Source: Deltaproteobacteria bacterium (lineage in GTDB: Bacteria > Desulfobacterota > Binatia > Binatales > Binataceae). From it: a stretch of 64,000 bases of DNA. The first letter of the stretch is position 1, and each line of letters opens with the position of its first letter. Location of the stretch: assembly GCA_021780755.1 (NCBI GenBank), contig JAJXYF010000010.1, forward strand, positions 1 to 64,000, in the 5' to 3' direction. This document shows, piece by piece, positions 51,539-61,055 of the stretch. The notes under the pieces are model-generated. The model made no database searches, had not been told where the DNA came from, and saw only the letters and a program-made list of their open reading frames with translations. The position numbers were made by a program, and so were the translations under genes.

Positions 51539-52967
51539 TCACTTTCACCTCAGTGTCGGCAGGTGGTGGAAACGTGAACGAGCTGGCGTCGCCGTGGTCG
51601 AGCGGCCGTTGCATGGAATTTTCCAGCGCGCCGAGCGCACTCTGCGCGCCGGTCAGGGTCTGAAGCAGCGTCTGTTGCGCCGCTAAATTCTGCAGCCGGG
51701 TAGCCGCCAGAGTGATAGCGTCGCTTTCACCGACCGCCGTCGCGCGCGATGCTTGCTCGTAGCGTTGCGCCTGATACTTCGCGGCGCTCCGTGCGGCGTC
51801 GAGCGCGGCCAGCGTCCCACGATAGTTGATGAGGGCGGTGCGCGCTTCGGCGATAATCCCGGCCTGCATCGCGAGGAATTGCGCGGCGACCTCCTTACGC
51901 CGCGCCTCCGCCCCCGCTATCGGCCCTTGGTTCTGATTGAAAATGGGCAGCGCCACCGAAGGTCCCAGCTCGAAAATATTCTCCCCGCCTTCCCACGAAT
52001 AACCGCCGGCCAGATGGAGGTCGGGATATTGCTTGGCGATTTCGAGCTTGAGCGCCTCGTCGGATGCGGCGTATTGGGCGAGCTTGCGCCGCAGATCGAT
52101 TCGGTCGAGCAACGCCAGGCGCTGAACCGTATCGGGCGCGAGGGATTGCTCGTCAGGCGGACGGTCAAGCGCGGTCCATGCGAGCTTCGCGCCATCGAGC
52201 GCCTCGACGGGCAGCCCGATCGCCGCCGCCAGTGCGTTGCGATCCGCAGGCACGCGCGCTTGCGCCTCGGCGGTCTTCAGCCGCGCATTCTGGAGACCGC
52301 TCAGCGCCAGGTCGAGTTCGGGCTGCGAGGCCTCGCCGGCTTTGACTCTCGCGGCGACGAACGCCGAAGTCAGCGCCAGCGCGTCCTGCTCTTGCGCCGC
52401 CAGATCGCTACGGCGCGTATCAAGCAGATACCGCAGCAGCGCCGCGCGAATCCGGCTTCGAACCGTCCACGCGGTTTCACCGGCGGCCAGCCGCGCCGCA
52501 TCGGCCAAGCGTTCCGCCTGAGCGATTCGGTAGCCGCGCTTTCCCGCGGTTTCGATCGGCAGATCGAGCGAGAAAGCTCCGATCGCCCACGGCGCGAAGC
52601 TCGGGCTGCTGCGTAGGTCATATTGGGGACCGAGTCCAACCACCGGATTCGGCCTTGCTCCCGCGGTCACGATCGCAGCCTCGGCGGTTCGAACTTGCGC
52701 CGCAGCCACCGCCATGTCGGGACTGAAGTAGAAGCCCGCAAGGGTAAGGGTTTCGAGATTCCAATCCGGCGGCGGGCAGGCGGACGGCTTCGCCGCGGCA
52801 TTGGTATCGAGGTAAGCGCACAGCCCCGGATTCGCGAGAGCACGGCGCTCGAACTGCCGCGCGATCTCGGCCGGGACGAGCGGCTCAGGCTGATACGTGG
52901 CGCATCCGCAGAATATGCCCGCCACCAGCGCGGTCGCGGCGAATCTCACTATTGTCTGTCGACGCAT
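51528..52967 (-). CDS. Outer-membrane efflux lipoprotein, TolC/CzcC family
   Basis: Forms the outer-membrane duct of the czc-like pump. 479 residues; signal ending in GIFCGCATYQPEP gives a lipid-attached Cys. Two TolC repeats: NPVVGLGPQYDL / AFSLDLPIETAGKRGYR and DLHLAGGYSWEGGENIFELGPSVALPIFNQNQG, each followed by long Ala-rich helices. The fixed family pattern LPIFNxNQG is exact. First structural gene after blaR1 (51-base gap). Confidence 0.92.
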   Translation of the reverse strand: MRRQTIVRFAATALVAGIFCGCATYQPEPLVPAEIARQFERRALANPGLCAYLDTNAAAKPSACPPPDWNLETLTLAGFYFSPDMAVAAAQVRTAEAAIVTAGARPNPVVGLGPQYDLRSSPSFAPWAIGAFSLDLPIETAGKRGYRIAQAERLADAARLAAGETAWTVRSRIRAALLRYLLDTRRSDLAAQEQDALALTSAFVAARVKAGEASQPELDLALSGLQNARLKTAEAQARVPADRNALAAAIGLPVEALDGAKLAWTALDRPPDEQSLAPDTVQRLALLDRIDLRRKLAQYAASDEALKLEIAKQYPDLHLAGGYSWEGGENIFELGPSVALPIFNQNQGPIAGAEARRKEVAAQFLAMQAGIIAEARTALINYRGTLAALDAARSAAKYQAQRYEQASRATAVGESDAITLAATRLQNLAAQQTLLQTLTGAQSALGALENSMQRPLDHGDASSFTFPPPADTEVKVSEH

Positions 52968-53018
52968 CGAACTCGCGCGCGCACGAAACCGCCCCGGGTG
53001 AATTGTCCGCGCCTCAAC

Positions 53019-53870
53019 TCACGCCGCGATCTGGAGCAGAGTCCGGACGACGATTTCTCCGAACGCCGAGCCAAGCATAACGGCCGTCAAGAGAACCGGC
53101 GCCAGAATCCAAGGCTGTGGCCACCGGGCTCGGATTTCCTCCGCCTGATCCTCGAGCGGGTTAAGCAGGCACGCGATCCGTTGCTTGAGGACCGACTCTT
53201 GCCCGATGAGCGCCGCAACCGGCGACACAATCGCGTGCTGGCGCAACCGCGCCGCGGCCAGAATCGCCGAGGCCAGGTCAGAACCATCAGCGCCCGCGGC
53301 CCGCGCCTCTTCATCGCGCGCCAGTTCCAAGGCGACAATCCATGCGCGAAATCGCTCCTGTGCCTGAGGCCATGGCCATTGCAGATCCGTCGCCAGTTGC
53401 GCCAGCCAGATACGCAACGGATCGCGATGCCGTGCGTGCGCGCGCTCGTGCTCAAGCGCGGCCTCGATCGCACGATCATCCAATGCTTTGGCCAGATGCG
53501 GGGAAAACACAATCCATGGTTTGAGCAGGCCAACCGTCGCTGTGCCCGGATCGCCATCATCCCGAAACAGCGACCATCCCGCCCGAATCGCGGCTCTCGT
53601 GAAGAGCAGCAGGAAAGGAACGCTCAATAGCAGAACCGCCGACGGCACCCGCTCAGGAACCGGGTCCGGCTCGACCAGCGCCCACCCGCATAGCCATGCC
53701 GCAACGATCAGCGCTGGCACGAACGTCCACCAAATCCGCCGCCACATGAGATGCTCCAGGCAGCGGGCGCTGCCTTGGCTGGTTTGTCCGGCGGGCCACC
53801 ATCCGCACGCGAGTAAAGCGATTCCACTCAGAAGTGCGATCAGGACGGTCAGAAAACATTCACGTTCCAT
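53019..53870 (-). CDS. M56-family (BlaR1/MecR1-like) membrane metalloprotease sensor
   Basis: 283 residues from ATG 53870. Four or so membrane segments and a cytoplasmic zinc-protease domain with HExxH in ALEHERAHARHRDPLRI (near residue 157). Family members cleave their BlaI-type repressor on signalling. There is no large extracellular penicillin-binding sensor domain, so the ligand is not a beta-lactam; the signal is unknown and could be metal or envelope stress. Overlaps the repressor gene by 11 bases. Confidence 0.9.
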   Translation of the reverse strand: MERECFLTVLIALLSGIALLACGWWPAGQTSQGSARCLEHLMWRRIWWTFVPALIVAAWLCGWALVEPDPVPERVPSAVLLLSVPFLLLFTRAAIRAGWSLFRDDGDPGTATVGLLKPWIVFSPHLAKALDDRAIEAALEHERAHARHRDPLRIWLAQLATDLQWPWPQAQERFRAWIVALELARDEEARAAGADGSDLASAILAAARLRQHAIVSPVAALIGQESVLKQRIACLLNPLEDQAEEIRARWPQPWILAPVLLTAVMLGSAFGEIVVRTLLQIAA

Positions 53871-54255
53871 GTTTCGACCTCCGGCGGGCGGCCACCGCCC
53901 GTTCGAGTTCGTCGAGTAGCCGGGGGTCGATCGATTCAACCGCTTCGACCAAAGCCGCTACGGCTGTATGCGGCCGCGCGCCAAGGAGCCGGCTCAGCGC
54001 CGTGCGCGCTCGTGCGTGATCGACGACCTTGCGCGCGATTCTGGCGCGGTAGCTGAAGGCCTTGCCCTTTCGCTCGCGGGTCACCAGGCCCTTCTCGTGC
54101 AGGCGATCCAGAACCTTGGCAGTAGTGGTATAGACCAGTCCCGCAGGCTCGCCAACCAGTGAGTGAATATCACGCGCAGTCGCCGTGCCCAGGTCCCAGA
54201 CCTTTTCCAGCACCGCATACTCTAAATCACCGCCTGGCAGACGCATGCGCTTCAT
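53860..54255 (-). CDS. BlaI/MecI/CopY-family transcriptional repressor
   Basis: 131 residues: N-terminal winged helix (GDLEYAVLEKVWDLGTATARDIHSLVGEPAGLVYTTTAKVLDRLHEKGLVTRERKG) and a C-terminal dimerisation helix region. Represses its own operon until cut by the M56 protease encoded next. A perfect 6-4-6 dyad operator lies ten bases upstream of the start. First gene of the operon that also contains the czc-like pump and the DedA protein. Confidence 0.94.
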   Translation of the reverse strand: MKRMRLPGGDLEYAVLEKVWDLGTATARDIHSLVGEPAGLVYTTTAKVLDRLHEKGLVTRERKGKAFSYRARIARKVVDHARARTALSRLLGARPHTAVAALVEAVESIDPRLLDELERAVAARRRSKHGT

Positions 54256-54265
54256 TCGACTAACT

Positions 54266-54281
54266 TACGACACGCGTCGTA
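54266..54281. promoter_or_regulatory. Probable BlaI-type operator
   Basis: TACGAC-ACGC-GTCGTA, a perfect 6-bp inverted repeat with a 4-base spacer, 10 bases before the repressor ATG. Spacing and TAC/GTA ends recall BlaI/CopY operators (TACAxxTGTA class). Confidence 0.75.
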
Positions 54282-54413
54282 GATGGTCAACGAACTCCCC
54301 GAACGCCTCTGAATGAGGTCCGAGATGGCCATTCTAAAGATGAAATGAACGCGGCATTGGTGGGGCGCCCGCCGATCGTCTCGACCGAGGAGATTGAAAA
54401 GTAGAGAAGTACT

Positions 54414-55547
54414 CTACGAGGGTTTAAAAATCGCGTGGACAGGGGTTCCATTCGTCAAGTCCGCTGATGGTCGTGCGACAACTTCATCTCCCACCTTGAG
54501 ATTGCCGAAGACCTGAACCAAATCGTCCATGCTTCGACCGGGGCTGACTGCGACCTGTTTAACTAGACCCTGTTCAACGATTTCCACGGAGACGCGCCCG
54601 CCGGTTTGAATGATTGTGCTTGGGGGGACGAACAGCGTTGGCGTAGTCTCGCGCACCGGCCAGAGAACCTCGACGAACATTCCAGGGTCCAGCACGTCCT
54701 GCTCTTGGTAGTAGTCCGCTTCGACCGGCATGGTGCGAGTGGCCGGGTCAACCGAATGCGAGATGCGGCTTATGGCGGCGGTGAAGGATCTTCCTGGCCA
54801 AGCGTTGACCTCGAATTGGACCTTTGCGCCCGCCGCTACGGCGTCGGCGTCAGCTTGAGGGACCGGAACGACTAGTCTGAGGTGCGAGATCTGCTTGAGC
54901 CGCAACAGCGGCACTGCAGCGGTGAGGGGCTCACTCGGCGGACCGACCAGAGCGCCCGGGTGAACGTTGCGCTCACTAATAATGCCGTCAAAAGACGCGG
55001 TAATCTCCAGGTATCCGGCTAGAGTCTTCAGTTGGCGCACGCGGTCGAGGTCGGCCTTGTACGCTTGCTTAGCGAGCTCGACCTCGTTCTCCGAGGTCGC
55101 CCCTGGAGTCTCCGACGCCTTGACCAATCTGCGGTAAGTGGCTTCATCCCCGGCCATGGTGGCTTCGGCTTGCGCCGTCTGCGCGAGCAGCTCAGGCGCG
55201 GACAATCGCACCAGAAGCTGCCCGCGACGCACCATTGAGCCGCGATCCACCTGTATCTCTTCCACGTATCCCTGCACCTTGGGATAGATGGCGACCTGTT
55301 CCCAAGGTGCCAGTTCCGCCGGCAGCCGATCGATAGCTGAGAGCTTACGCGATATCACCGCGACAACCTGAACTTGCGGAGCTGCCGTCGCCGTAGCGGG
55401 AGCTTTAGGACTGGAGGTTGGCGCGGAATCACACGCGGCAATGATCACGATCAGCACCAATGCGAGCCAAGCCACACTTGCTGAGCCGAATTCGCTCAGT
55501 GCATGCCGCTGAGCCCGACGCTGAATGTTGCGAATACGAATCCTCAT
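54414..55547 (-). CDS. RND efflux adaptor lipoprotein (AcrA/HlyD family)
   Basis: Periplasmic adaptor of the second efflux system, 377 residues. Signal ends in VLIVIIAACDSAPTSS with a lipobox Cys. Barrel-sandwich halves are VAIYPKVQGYVEEIQVDRGSMVRRG and ITASFDGIISERNVHPGALV with a helical hairpin between; then beta-barrel (SRISHSVDPATRTMPVEADY, LDPGMFVEVLWPV). Its start overlaps the pump stop by four bases. Gene order is tolC-pump-adaptor, with the adaptor last, an uncommon order. Confidence 0.93.
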   Translation of the reverse strand: MRIRIRNIQRRAQRHALSEFGSASVAWLALVLIVIIAACDSAPTSSPKAPATATAAPQVQVVAVISRKLSAIDRLPAELAPWEQVAIYPKVQGYVEEIQVDRGSMVRRGQLLVRLSAPELLAQTAQAEATMAGDEATYRRLVKASETPGATSENEVELAKQAYKADLDRVRQLKTLAGYLEITASFDGIISERNVHPGALVGPPSEPLTAAVPLLRLKQISHLRLVVPVPQADADAVAAGAKVQFEVNAWPGRSFTAAISRISHSVDPATRTMPVEADYYQEQDVLDPGMFVEVLWPVRETTPTLFVPPSTIIQTGGRVSVEIVEQGLVKQVAVSPGRSMDDLVQVFGNLKVGDEVVARPSADLTNGTPVHAIFKPS

Positions 55548-58500
55548 TGCTGTTCGAAGTGGACGCTTTCGCGATCGTAGGGGTCGAGAGAATTTGAGCG
55601 GGCTGGCCGGTCGGGGGTCAGCACATCGAACACCACCGGCAGAACCAAAAGAGTTGCAAACAGCGAGGCCAGCAGCCCGCCGATGACGGCCACTCCCAGC
55701 GGCGCGGTTTGGGTCGCGCCGCCCCCGATGCCGATGGCCATCGGAATCATGCCGGCGACCATCGCCAGCGTAGTCATCAGGATCGGACGGAGCCGGCGTT
55801 CCGCCGCTTCCGCGATGGCGGCCGCTGGGCGGTCTCCCGCCCGTCGCTGTTGCCAGGCGAACGTGACGAGCAAGACGGCATTCGCGACCGCTACGCCGAC
55901 TGCCATGATGGCACCCATGAAGGACTCGACGTTGAGCGTGTTGCGAGTGATCAGAAGGATCAGAACCACACCGGCGAGAACCGCGGGTACTGAAGAAAGT
56001 ACGACAATGGCGTCCCGTACCGATTCGAAGTTGGCCGCGAGAATGAGCACAACCACGACAATCGCGAGCAAGAGTCCGACTCTAAGGCCGCCGAGCGTGC
56101 TCGCCATCTGAACCAGCTGTCCGCGGCTTTCAACCGTGACCCCCTGCGGCGGCGCACCCAGCGAGCTGATGGCTTGATCGATGTCCTTTGCCGCCCGGCC
56201 ATAGTCGTCGCCGCTGATGTTCGCCACTATGTTAAGACTGCGCTGGTTGTTGAGATGATCGATTTGACCCATGGTCGTGCCGGGCGAGACCGTGGCAACG
56301 TCTGAGACCAGTGGGCGGGTCGCACCGATCGGCATCACTGGCAGATGACGCAGCGAGCCGGGGACCGCCAAGTCGTTGGCCGGAACGCGAACTTCTATCG
56401 GGTAAGGAATTCCGCTTTGGGGGTCAACCCAGTAATTGCGGCTAATCAGCACGCTGGTCGCGGTCGCGTCAACCACCGATCCGGCGACCTGACTCACCGT
56501 AACACCGAGTTGCCCGGCGAGGACACGATTGATGTCTACGTTAAGTGTCGGGTAATCGAGCGATTCGGCCAACTGCACGTCGCGCAGTTCGGGAACTCGT
56601 TCGAGTGCTGCGCGCAAGCGCGTCGCATATGGCAAGATCAGGTCGAAATTCTTGCCCCACACAGTAACTTCCACCGGCGTGGGAGAGCCGTAGTTGAGAA
56701 TCTGCGACACGATATCACCCGCCTCGAACGAGAAGCGTACATCGGGGAAGTCGTGGGCGAACTTCTTGCGCAGGCGTTCTTCCACATCCGGCAGCGGTGG
56801 GCGGCGAGCGTTGCTCAGGGCTACCTGCAAGACGGCGTCTTGCGGTCCGCTATTCCATAGGAAGATCAAATCGATGGGATACTGCCAGTTCGGGACTCCG
56901 ATCGTCGCAAGCGTCAAAGGAGCGTTGCCAGCTCCAACTTCCTCGCCGATTTCTTTTTCAACCGCGCGCACGATTTCCTGAGTATGGGCTAGATCGGTCC
57001 CTGCGGGAGCGTGGATACGAAGTTGAAACTGTCCGGTATCCAGGCGCGGAAAAAGCTGGGTCCCAAGGCTCTCGGCGGCGACCAGCAGCAGCCCGACCAC
57101 CACCACGTAAATTCCAAGGACTGGCCAGCGAAGTCCGAGCGTACGCTCAACCACGGAGCGATACCGGCTGCGAAACCGATCGAAGCACGACTCGCGAACC
57201 TGACCGCTATGAGGATCGCGATGCTCACTTTCAAGAAACCAGACGGAGAGAACCGGAAGCACCGTGTTTGAGACCAGGTACGAGGCAATCATTGAGAAAG
57301 CGACGGCAAGCGCAAGCGGGGGAAACAAAGCCCGGCCGATCCCGGCCATAAAGAACGAAGGTGTAAACACTGCGATTATGCACACCACCGCGATGAATCG
57401 CGGCTCGATGACTTCCGCCATGCCGTCGGCCACCGCGCGCGCAACACTCTTGCCATGCGCCAAATGGGTGTGAATGTTCTCGATCGCCACGGTCGCTTCA
57501 TCGACCAAAATACCCACCGCCAGCGCAAGCCCGCCCAAGGTCATGATATTGACCGTTTCGCCACCGACCCGAAGCGCGATGAATGCGCTCAGGATCGAAA
57601 GTGGGATCGTAATGATAACGATCCCAGCCGAGCGCCAGTCCGCCAGGAACAGCAGCACCATTAGACCGGTGAGGAGTGCGCCGATCGCGCCTTCGAGGAG
57701 CAGATCGCGGATCGCGCTCGTCACGTACACTGACTGGTCGAACTCAAAGTTGACCCTCATGCCGACGGGTAGCATGGCCTGCATCCGGGGCAGCGCGGCC
57801 TTGACCACGTTCACGACATTGAGCGTCGAGGCGTCCGCCCGTTTGATGACCGGCATGTAAACCGTCGGGTGGCCGTTGATCAGAGCGACCTGCGTTACAA
57901 TGTCACTGCCGTCGTAGACCTGTCCCAGGTCGCGAATGAAAACCGTGGGGCCCGCGCCCAGACGGAGTGCAACGTCGCCGAGCTGGCTGACCCGGTCGGC
58001 CATCGCGTTGGTGTGAACGATCGCGCTGAAATCGCCGACCTGAGCATTGCCGGACGGCAGAGTGAGATTGGAGTTGAGTACCGCCTGCACAACATCGAAA
58101 GGCGAGATGCCGTAGGAGCGCAGGCGGTCGGGATCGAGATCGACCACGATCGTCCGCACCTTGCCCCCAAAAGGGGGCGGCGCGGATACGCCCGGCAATG
58201 TGCCGAGCATCGGCCGGACCCGATAGAGCGCCGCGTCTTGGATTTCTGATTCGCTTTGAGTGTCGCTGGAGAAGACCAGTTGCCCAGCCGGGATGGAACC
58301 GGCATCGAATCTGAGTATGAACGCCGGAAGTGTGCCTGGCGGCATGAACGAGGTGGCGCGAAAAGTCATCGCCGTCACCTGCGCCACGGATTGCGCGATG
58401 TCGGTTCCCGGCTGGAAATAGAGCTTGAGCAGCGCAGCTCCCTGAATCGATTGCGACTCGATGTGGTCGAGTCCCGCGATATAAAGAAAATGATACTCGT

Positions 58501-58699
58501 AGTAGGTAACGAACTGGCTCTCCATCTGGCTCGGCGCCATCCCACCGTACGGTTGCACCACGTAAATCACCGGTATGCCGAGCGATGGAAAAATGTCGGC
58601 CGGCGCGCTGCGAATCGAGAGCCACGCGCCAAGCAGAACCGCAACAATGGCGATCATTACGCTGGTCGGCCGACGCAGTGCCAAACGTATTAACCACAT
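55544..58699 (-). CDS. AcrB/MexB-like RND transporter permease
   Basis: Inner-membrane proton-drug antiporter, 1051 residues, twelve membrane segments. N-terminus LIRLALRRPTSVMIAIVAVLLGAWL and PADIFPSLGIPVIYVVQPYGGM. Segment 4 has GGLALAVGILVDEATVAIENIHTHL; the AcrB Asp-Asp pair is Asp-Glu here. Second half includes GTQLFPRLDTGQFQLRIHAPAGTDL. The type is near uncharacterised acriflavin-resistance pumps common in soil bacteria. Two bases after the tolC stop. Confidence 0.93.
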   Translation of the reverse strand: MWLIRLALRRPTSVMIAIVAVLLGAWLSIRSAPADIFPSLGIPVIYVVQPYGGMAPSQMESQFVTYYEYHFLYIAGLDHIESQSIQGAALLKLYFQPGTDIAQSVAQVTAMTFRATSFMPPGTLPAFILRFDAGSIPAGQLVFSSDTQSESEIQDAALYRVRPMLGTLPGVSAPPPFGGKVRTIVVDLDPDRLRSYGISPFDVVQAVLNSNLTLPSGNAQVGDFSAIVHTNAMADRVSQLGDVALRLGAGPTVFIRDLGQVYDGSDIVTQVALINGHPTVYMPVIKRADASTLNVVNVVKAALPRMQAMLPVGMRVNFEFDQSVYVTSAIRDLLLEGAIGALLTGLMVLLFLADWRSAGIVIITIPLSILSAFIALRVGGETVNIMTLGGLALAVGILVDEATVAIENIHTHLAHGKSVARAVADGMAEVIEPRFIAVVCIIAVFTPSFFMAGIGRALFPPLALAVAFSMIASYLVSNTVLPVLSVWFLESEHRDPHSGQVRESCFDRFRSRYRSVVERTLGLRWPVLGIYVVVVGLLLVAAESLGTQLFPRLDTGQFQLRIHAPAGTDLAHTQEIVRAVEKEIGEEVGAGNAPLTLATIGVPNWQYPIDLIFLWNSGPQDAVLQVALSNARRPPLPDVEERLRKKFAHDFPDVRFSFEAGDIVSQILNYGSPTPVEVTVWGKNFDLILPYATRLRAALERVPELRDVQLAESLDYPTLNVDINRVLAGQLGVTVSQVAGSVVDATATSVLISRNYWVDPQSGIPYPIEVRVPANDLAVPGSLRHLPVMPIGATRPLVSDVATVSPGTTMGQIDHLNNQRSLNIVANISGDDYGRAAKDIDQAISSLGAPPQGVTVESRGQLVQMASTLGGLRVGLLLAIVVVVLILAANFESVRDAIVVLSSVPAVLAGVVLILLITRNTLNVESFMGAIMAVGVAVANAVLLVTFAWQQRRAGDRPAAAIAEAAERRLRPILMTTLAMVAGMIPMAIGIGGGATQTAPLGVAVIGGLLASLFATLLVLPVVFDVLTPDRPARSNSLDPYDRESVHFEQQ

Positions 58700-58701
58700 G
58701 A

Positions 58702-60123
58702 TCAGCGACTACCCTGCTCTGCATGCGTGTAGGCAGAGAAAAATGGATCGAGGTCGCCCGCGGCGCGCCACACCAGCAAGAATGCCCGCCAGACGTTGAC
58801 CTTTGCCACCGAGTTGTCGATTTCAGCCTGATTCAGCACCTGGTTGGCAGTGGCTACGTCCACTGCTGTGGCCAGCCCGGCGCGATAGCGCGCAATGTTC
58901 TGACGCTGGCTGGCGCCGGCAGCATCAAGCTCGACCACCGTGTTGGCGGCGATGCGCCCGGTGGTATCCAGAATGGCGCGCGCGCTGTCGAATTGAGTCT
59001 GAAGCTGAAGCGCGGTTTCCCGATACTGAGACTGAGCCAGCTTGAGGCTGGCCCGCGACGCGTCCATATCGGCTCGTGCGCCGAGGATCTGTTCGATTGG
59101 AATCGTCACAACCACGCCCGCCGCGAAGTTGTAGCTACTCGGCAGCGTCCCACTCCCAGGCGATACAGGCGAACCGCCATAATTGAAGCCGCTGCCACGT
59201 CCGAAAACCCCTGCTATGACATTGAACCGTGGCAGATACTCAAGCTTTGCCGCGCGCTCCAGATGCTCGGCCGAGCTGATTCCGGCGGACGACTCGCGCA
59301 GCAACGGGTCAGAGGGCGAGGGTCCAGATGGCCAGCGCTCCTGGGTGGTGGTTTCGAGCAGTTTGCCGGTTGAGAGCTCCACCTTCGGCATGTCGATTGC
59401 ACCCAAGGTCTGCGCCAGCGCCGCGTAAGTCACCTGCTGATTCTGTTCCGCCTGTAGCTCCAGATTTCGCGCCAGGGCGAGTTCAGCCTGAGCACGCGCC
59501 AGATCGGCTCCGGGTCTAAGTCCGCTGCCGACCACTCCCTTGACCGAGGTTACGAACACCTCATCACGCATTACCCCTGCGCGCGCCGCCTTAGCGGTTT
59601 GAATAGCCGAGATTTCGTTCAGAAAGGCCTGCGCCGCACCGAAGGCGACCAGCAGTCTCTGCTCGTCAGTCGCCGCACTTTGTTGCGCGCGCTGCGCGAG
59701 CGCGGAATCGACCACCGCCATTTGCCGGATCAGTGCGGCGATGTCTTCGGATACAAAAGCGCTGGTCCCACCGTTCCAAGCGCCGGGACCAAAGCTGCCA
59801 CTGGTGCGCGGCCCTTCGAACGCCGGGAAGCCCGGAAGCGGCAAGTACAGGCCCACCGGGTTGTGTGCGGCTTGCCCCCAATTCACCGATTCGGCCACGT
59901 CCATCTGCTGGACGTATCCGGCCCTAGCGCTTTCCACACCCGCAATTGCTTGTTCTTCGATCGCCTCCTGAGCGCTCAGACTGGGTTGATGCGCCAGCGC
60001 ATACTTGACCGCTTGGCTCAGGGTTAACGGCGATGCCAAAAGCATCCCGGTCTCCGCAGCCAAGCCGCGGCCAAAGCCCAGCAACGTGAGCCCGACCACG
60101 ACCAGGCAAGCTTTCATCTTCAT
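58702..60123 (-). CDS. TolC-family outer-membrane efflux protein
   Basis: Outer-membrane channel of the second pump. 473 residues from ATG 60123, which overlaps the padR stop (ATGA). Signal peptide KACLVVVGLTLLGFGRGLAA. Mature protein: SPLTLSQAVKYALAHQPSLSAQEA opening, then two helical-hairpin repeats, the second with YLPRFNVIAGVFGRGSGFNYGG and AAGVVVTIPIEQILGARADMDASRA. No lipobox, unlike the czcC-type gene. Earlier in-frame Met codons would be within padR and are rejected. Confidence 0.9.
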   Translation of the reverse strand: MKMKACLVVVGLTLLGFGRGLAAETGMLLASPLTLSQAVKYALAHQPSLSAQEAIEEQAIAGVESARAGYVQQMDVAESVNWGQAAHNPVGLYLPLPGFPAFEGPRTSGSFGPGAWNGGTSAFVSEDIAALIRQMAVVDSALAQRAQQSAATDEQRLLVAFGAAQAFLNEISAIQTAKAARAGVMRDEVFVTSVKGVVGSGLRPGADLARAQAELALARNLELQAEQNQQVTYAALAQTLGAIDMPKVELSTGKLLETTTQERWPSGPSPSDPLLRESSAGISSAEHLERAAKLEYLPRFNVIAGVFGRGSGFNYGGSPVSPGSGTLPSSYNFAAGVVVTIPIEQILGARADMDASRASLKLAQSQYRETALQLQTQFDSARAILDTTGRIAANTVVELDAAGASQRQNIARYRAGLATAVDVATANQVLNQAEIDNSVAKVNVWRAFLLVWRAAGDLDPFFSAYTHAEQGSR

Positions 60124-60482
60124 CGGCGCGCCTTGCTTCTGCCCGAACGCGTCTTTTTTTCGAAGAGTTCGGCAAAAAGCTCGCGAACCTTCTCTTTCGC
60201 CTCGCTCAGCACCTTTTTGCCCAAGGGCGTCGCCCGGTACACACGACGCGACCATCTGCCCTGACGCTCTTCCATGGAACCCAAGTAACCCTTGCGTTCC
60301 ATTGCATGAAGCATCGGATAGAGGCTGCCGCCGCTGAGCCTGTAGCCGTGCCGCCCCAGCTCCTCGATGATGCCGAGCCCGAAGATCGGCCCCTCCGCGG
60401 CGTGATGAAGCACATGCAGACGGATCAGCCCCGCGTACAGCTGCCGGTCTTCCTGTTCGGTGTTATCGTCGTTTATCGCCAT
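60120..60482 (-). CDS. PadR-family transcriptional regulator
   Basis: 120 residues from ATG 60482. Winged helix (HVLHHAAEGPIFGLGIIEELGRHGYRLSGGSLYPMLHAMERKGYLGS, RRVYRATPLGKKVLSEAKEKVRELFAEL) as in the PadR-s1 group. First gene of the tolC-pump-adaptor operon and translationally coupled to it, so it probably represses this operon until a drug or phenolic compound binds. A short dyad at 60494-60512 upstream is a possible operator. Confidence 0.93.
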   Translation of the reverse strand: MAINDDNTEQEDRQLYAGLIRLHVLHHAAEGPIFGLGIIEELGRHGYRLSGGSLYPMLHAMERKGYLGSMEERQGRWSRRVYRATPLGKKVLSEAKEKVRELFAELFEKKTRSGRSKARR

Positions 60483-60493
60483 CGAAGTTCGAT

Positions 60494-60512
60494 CTCGTAT
60501 CACGATAACGAG
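60494..60512. promoter_or_regulatory. Possible PadR operator
   Basis: CTCGT (60494-60498) and ACGAG (60508-60512) form a 5-bp dyad 12 bases before the padR start, and GTATC occurs twice 15 bases apart (60497 and 60512). Weak by itself. Confidence 0.35.
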
Positions 60513-60552
60513 TATCGCTCAAACAGTTGAGTCGGAGACATGAAACCGCTCA

Positions 60553-60671
60553 TCACGCTTTCCGCATATATGCCGCGTACAGATCGTCAAAGAGTGCCGC
60601 ACCGCGCGCCAGGCGCGACTCGTCGTCCTTGTAAGCCCGGCCAATCGCCCAGTCAGCGAGCGATCTGCTCT
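60553..60671 (-). pseudogene. C-terminal remnant of an unknown gene
   Basis: A short minus-strand frame reads SLADWAIGRAYKDDESRLARG then AALFDDLYAAYMRKA-stop, with codon use like real genes, but a stop (TGA) cuts it off upstream and no start exists. It looks like the 3' end of a decayed gene; no family recognised. Confidence 0.35.
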
Positions 60672-60840
60672 GTCACGGAGATCTTGCGCCGAAAGACTTC
60701 GGAACGCTGGCACCGGCGGTTCTGATCGACCGTCCTGGTCCGCGCCCGTCGGGCACCGGAGTTGCCCTCTGAGTCGCTTGGATAGGTGTGGCAGTGGGGC
60801 GTGGGCGGTCTCCTCATCACGTGAAGGAGGCATCACTCAA

Positions 60841-60985
60841 ATGCCCGAGATTCAGAGTTCAGAACCTCAAGAGTCTGATCGGCTTTCATCGATTCTCGCG
60901 GGATTCCTGACACCGAAGGAGCTGGCAGGCGCGTTCGGGCGTAACCGAATGAACGATCGCGCGCTGGCATCGACTTCATCACCAT
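60841..60985 (+). pseudogene. Decayed helix-turn-helix (excisionase-like) gene
   Basis: AAGGAGG (60824-60830) precedes ATG 60841, which opens MPEIQSSEPQESDRLSSILA then GFLTPKELAGAFGRN, the start of an HTH_17-type DNA-binding domain. The expected continuation TIARWHRL appears only in a neighbouring frame, followed by a stop, so a frameshift has inactivated the gene. Beyond about 60985 the frame is antisense to the BNR-propeller gene. Probably another mobile-element leftover. Confidence 0.4.
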
Positions 60986-61055
60986 TGACGCTCGCGATGC
61001 TGGGTAAGCGGCCAAGTCCGTCATCCCGAAGTATGCGGACAGGGTGCGTAAAGCG

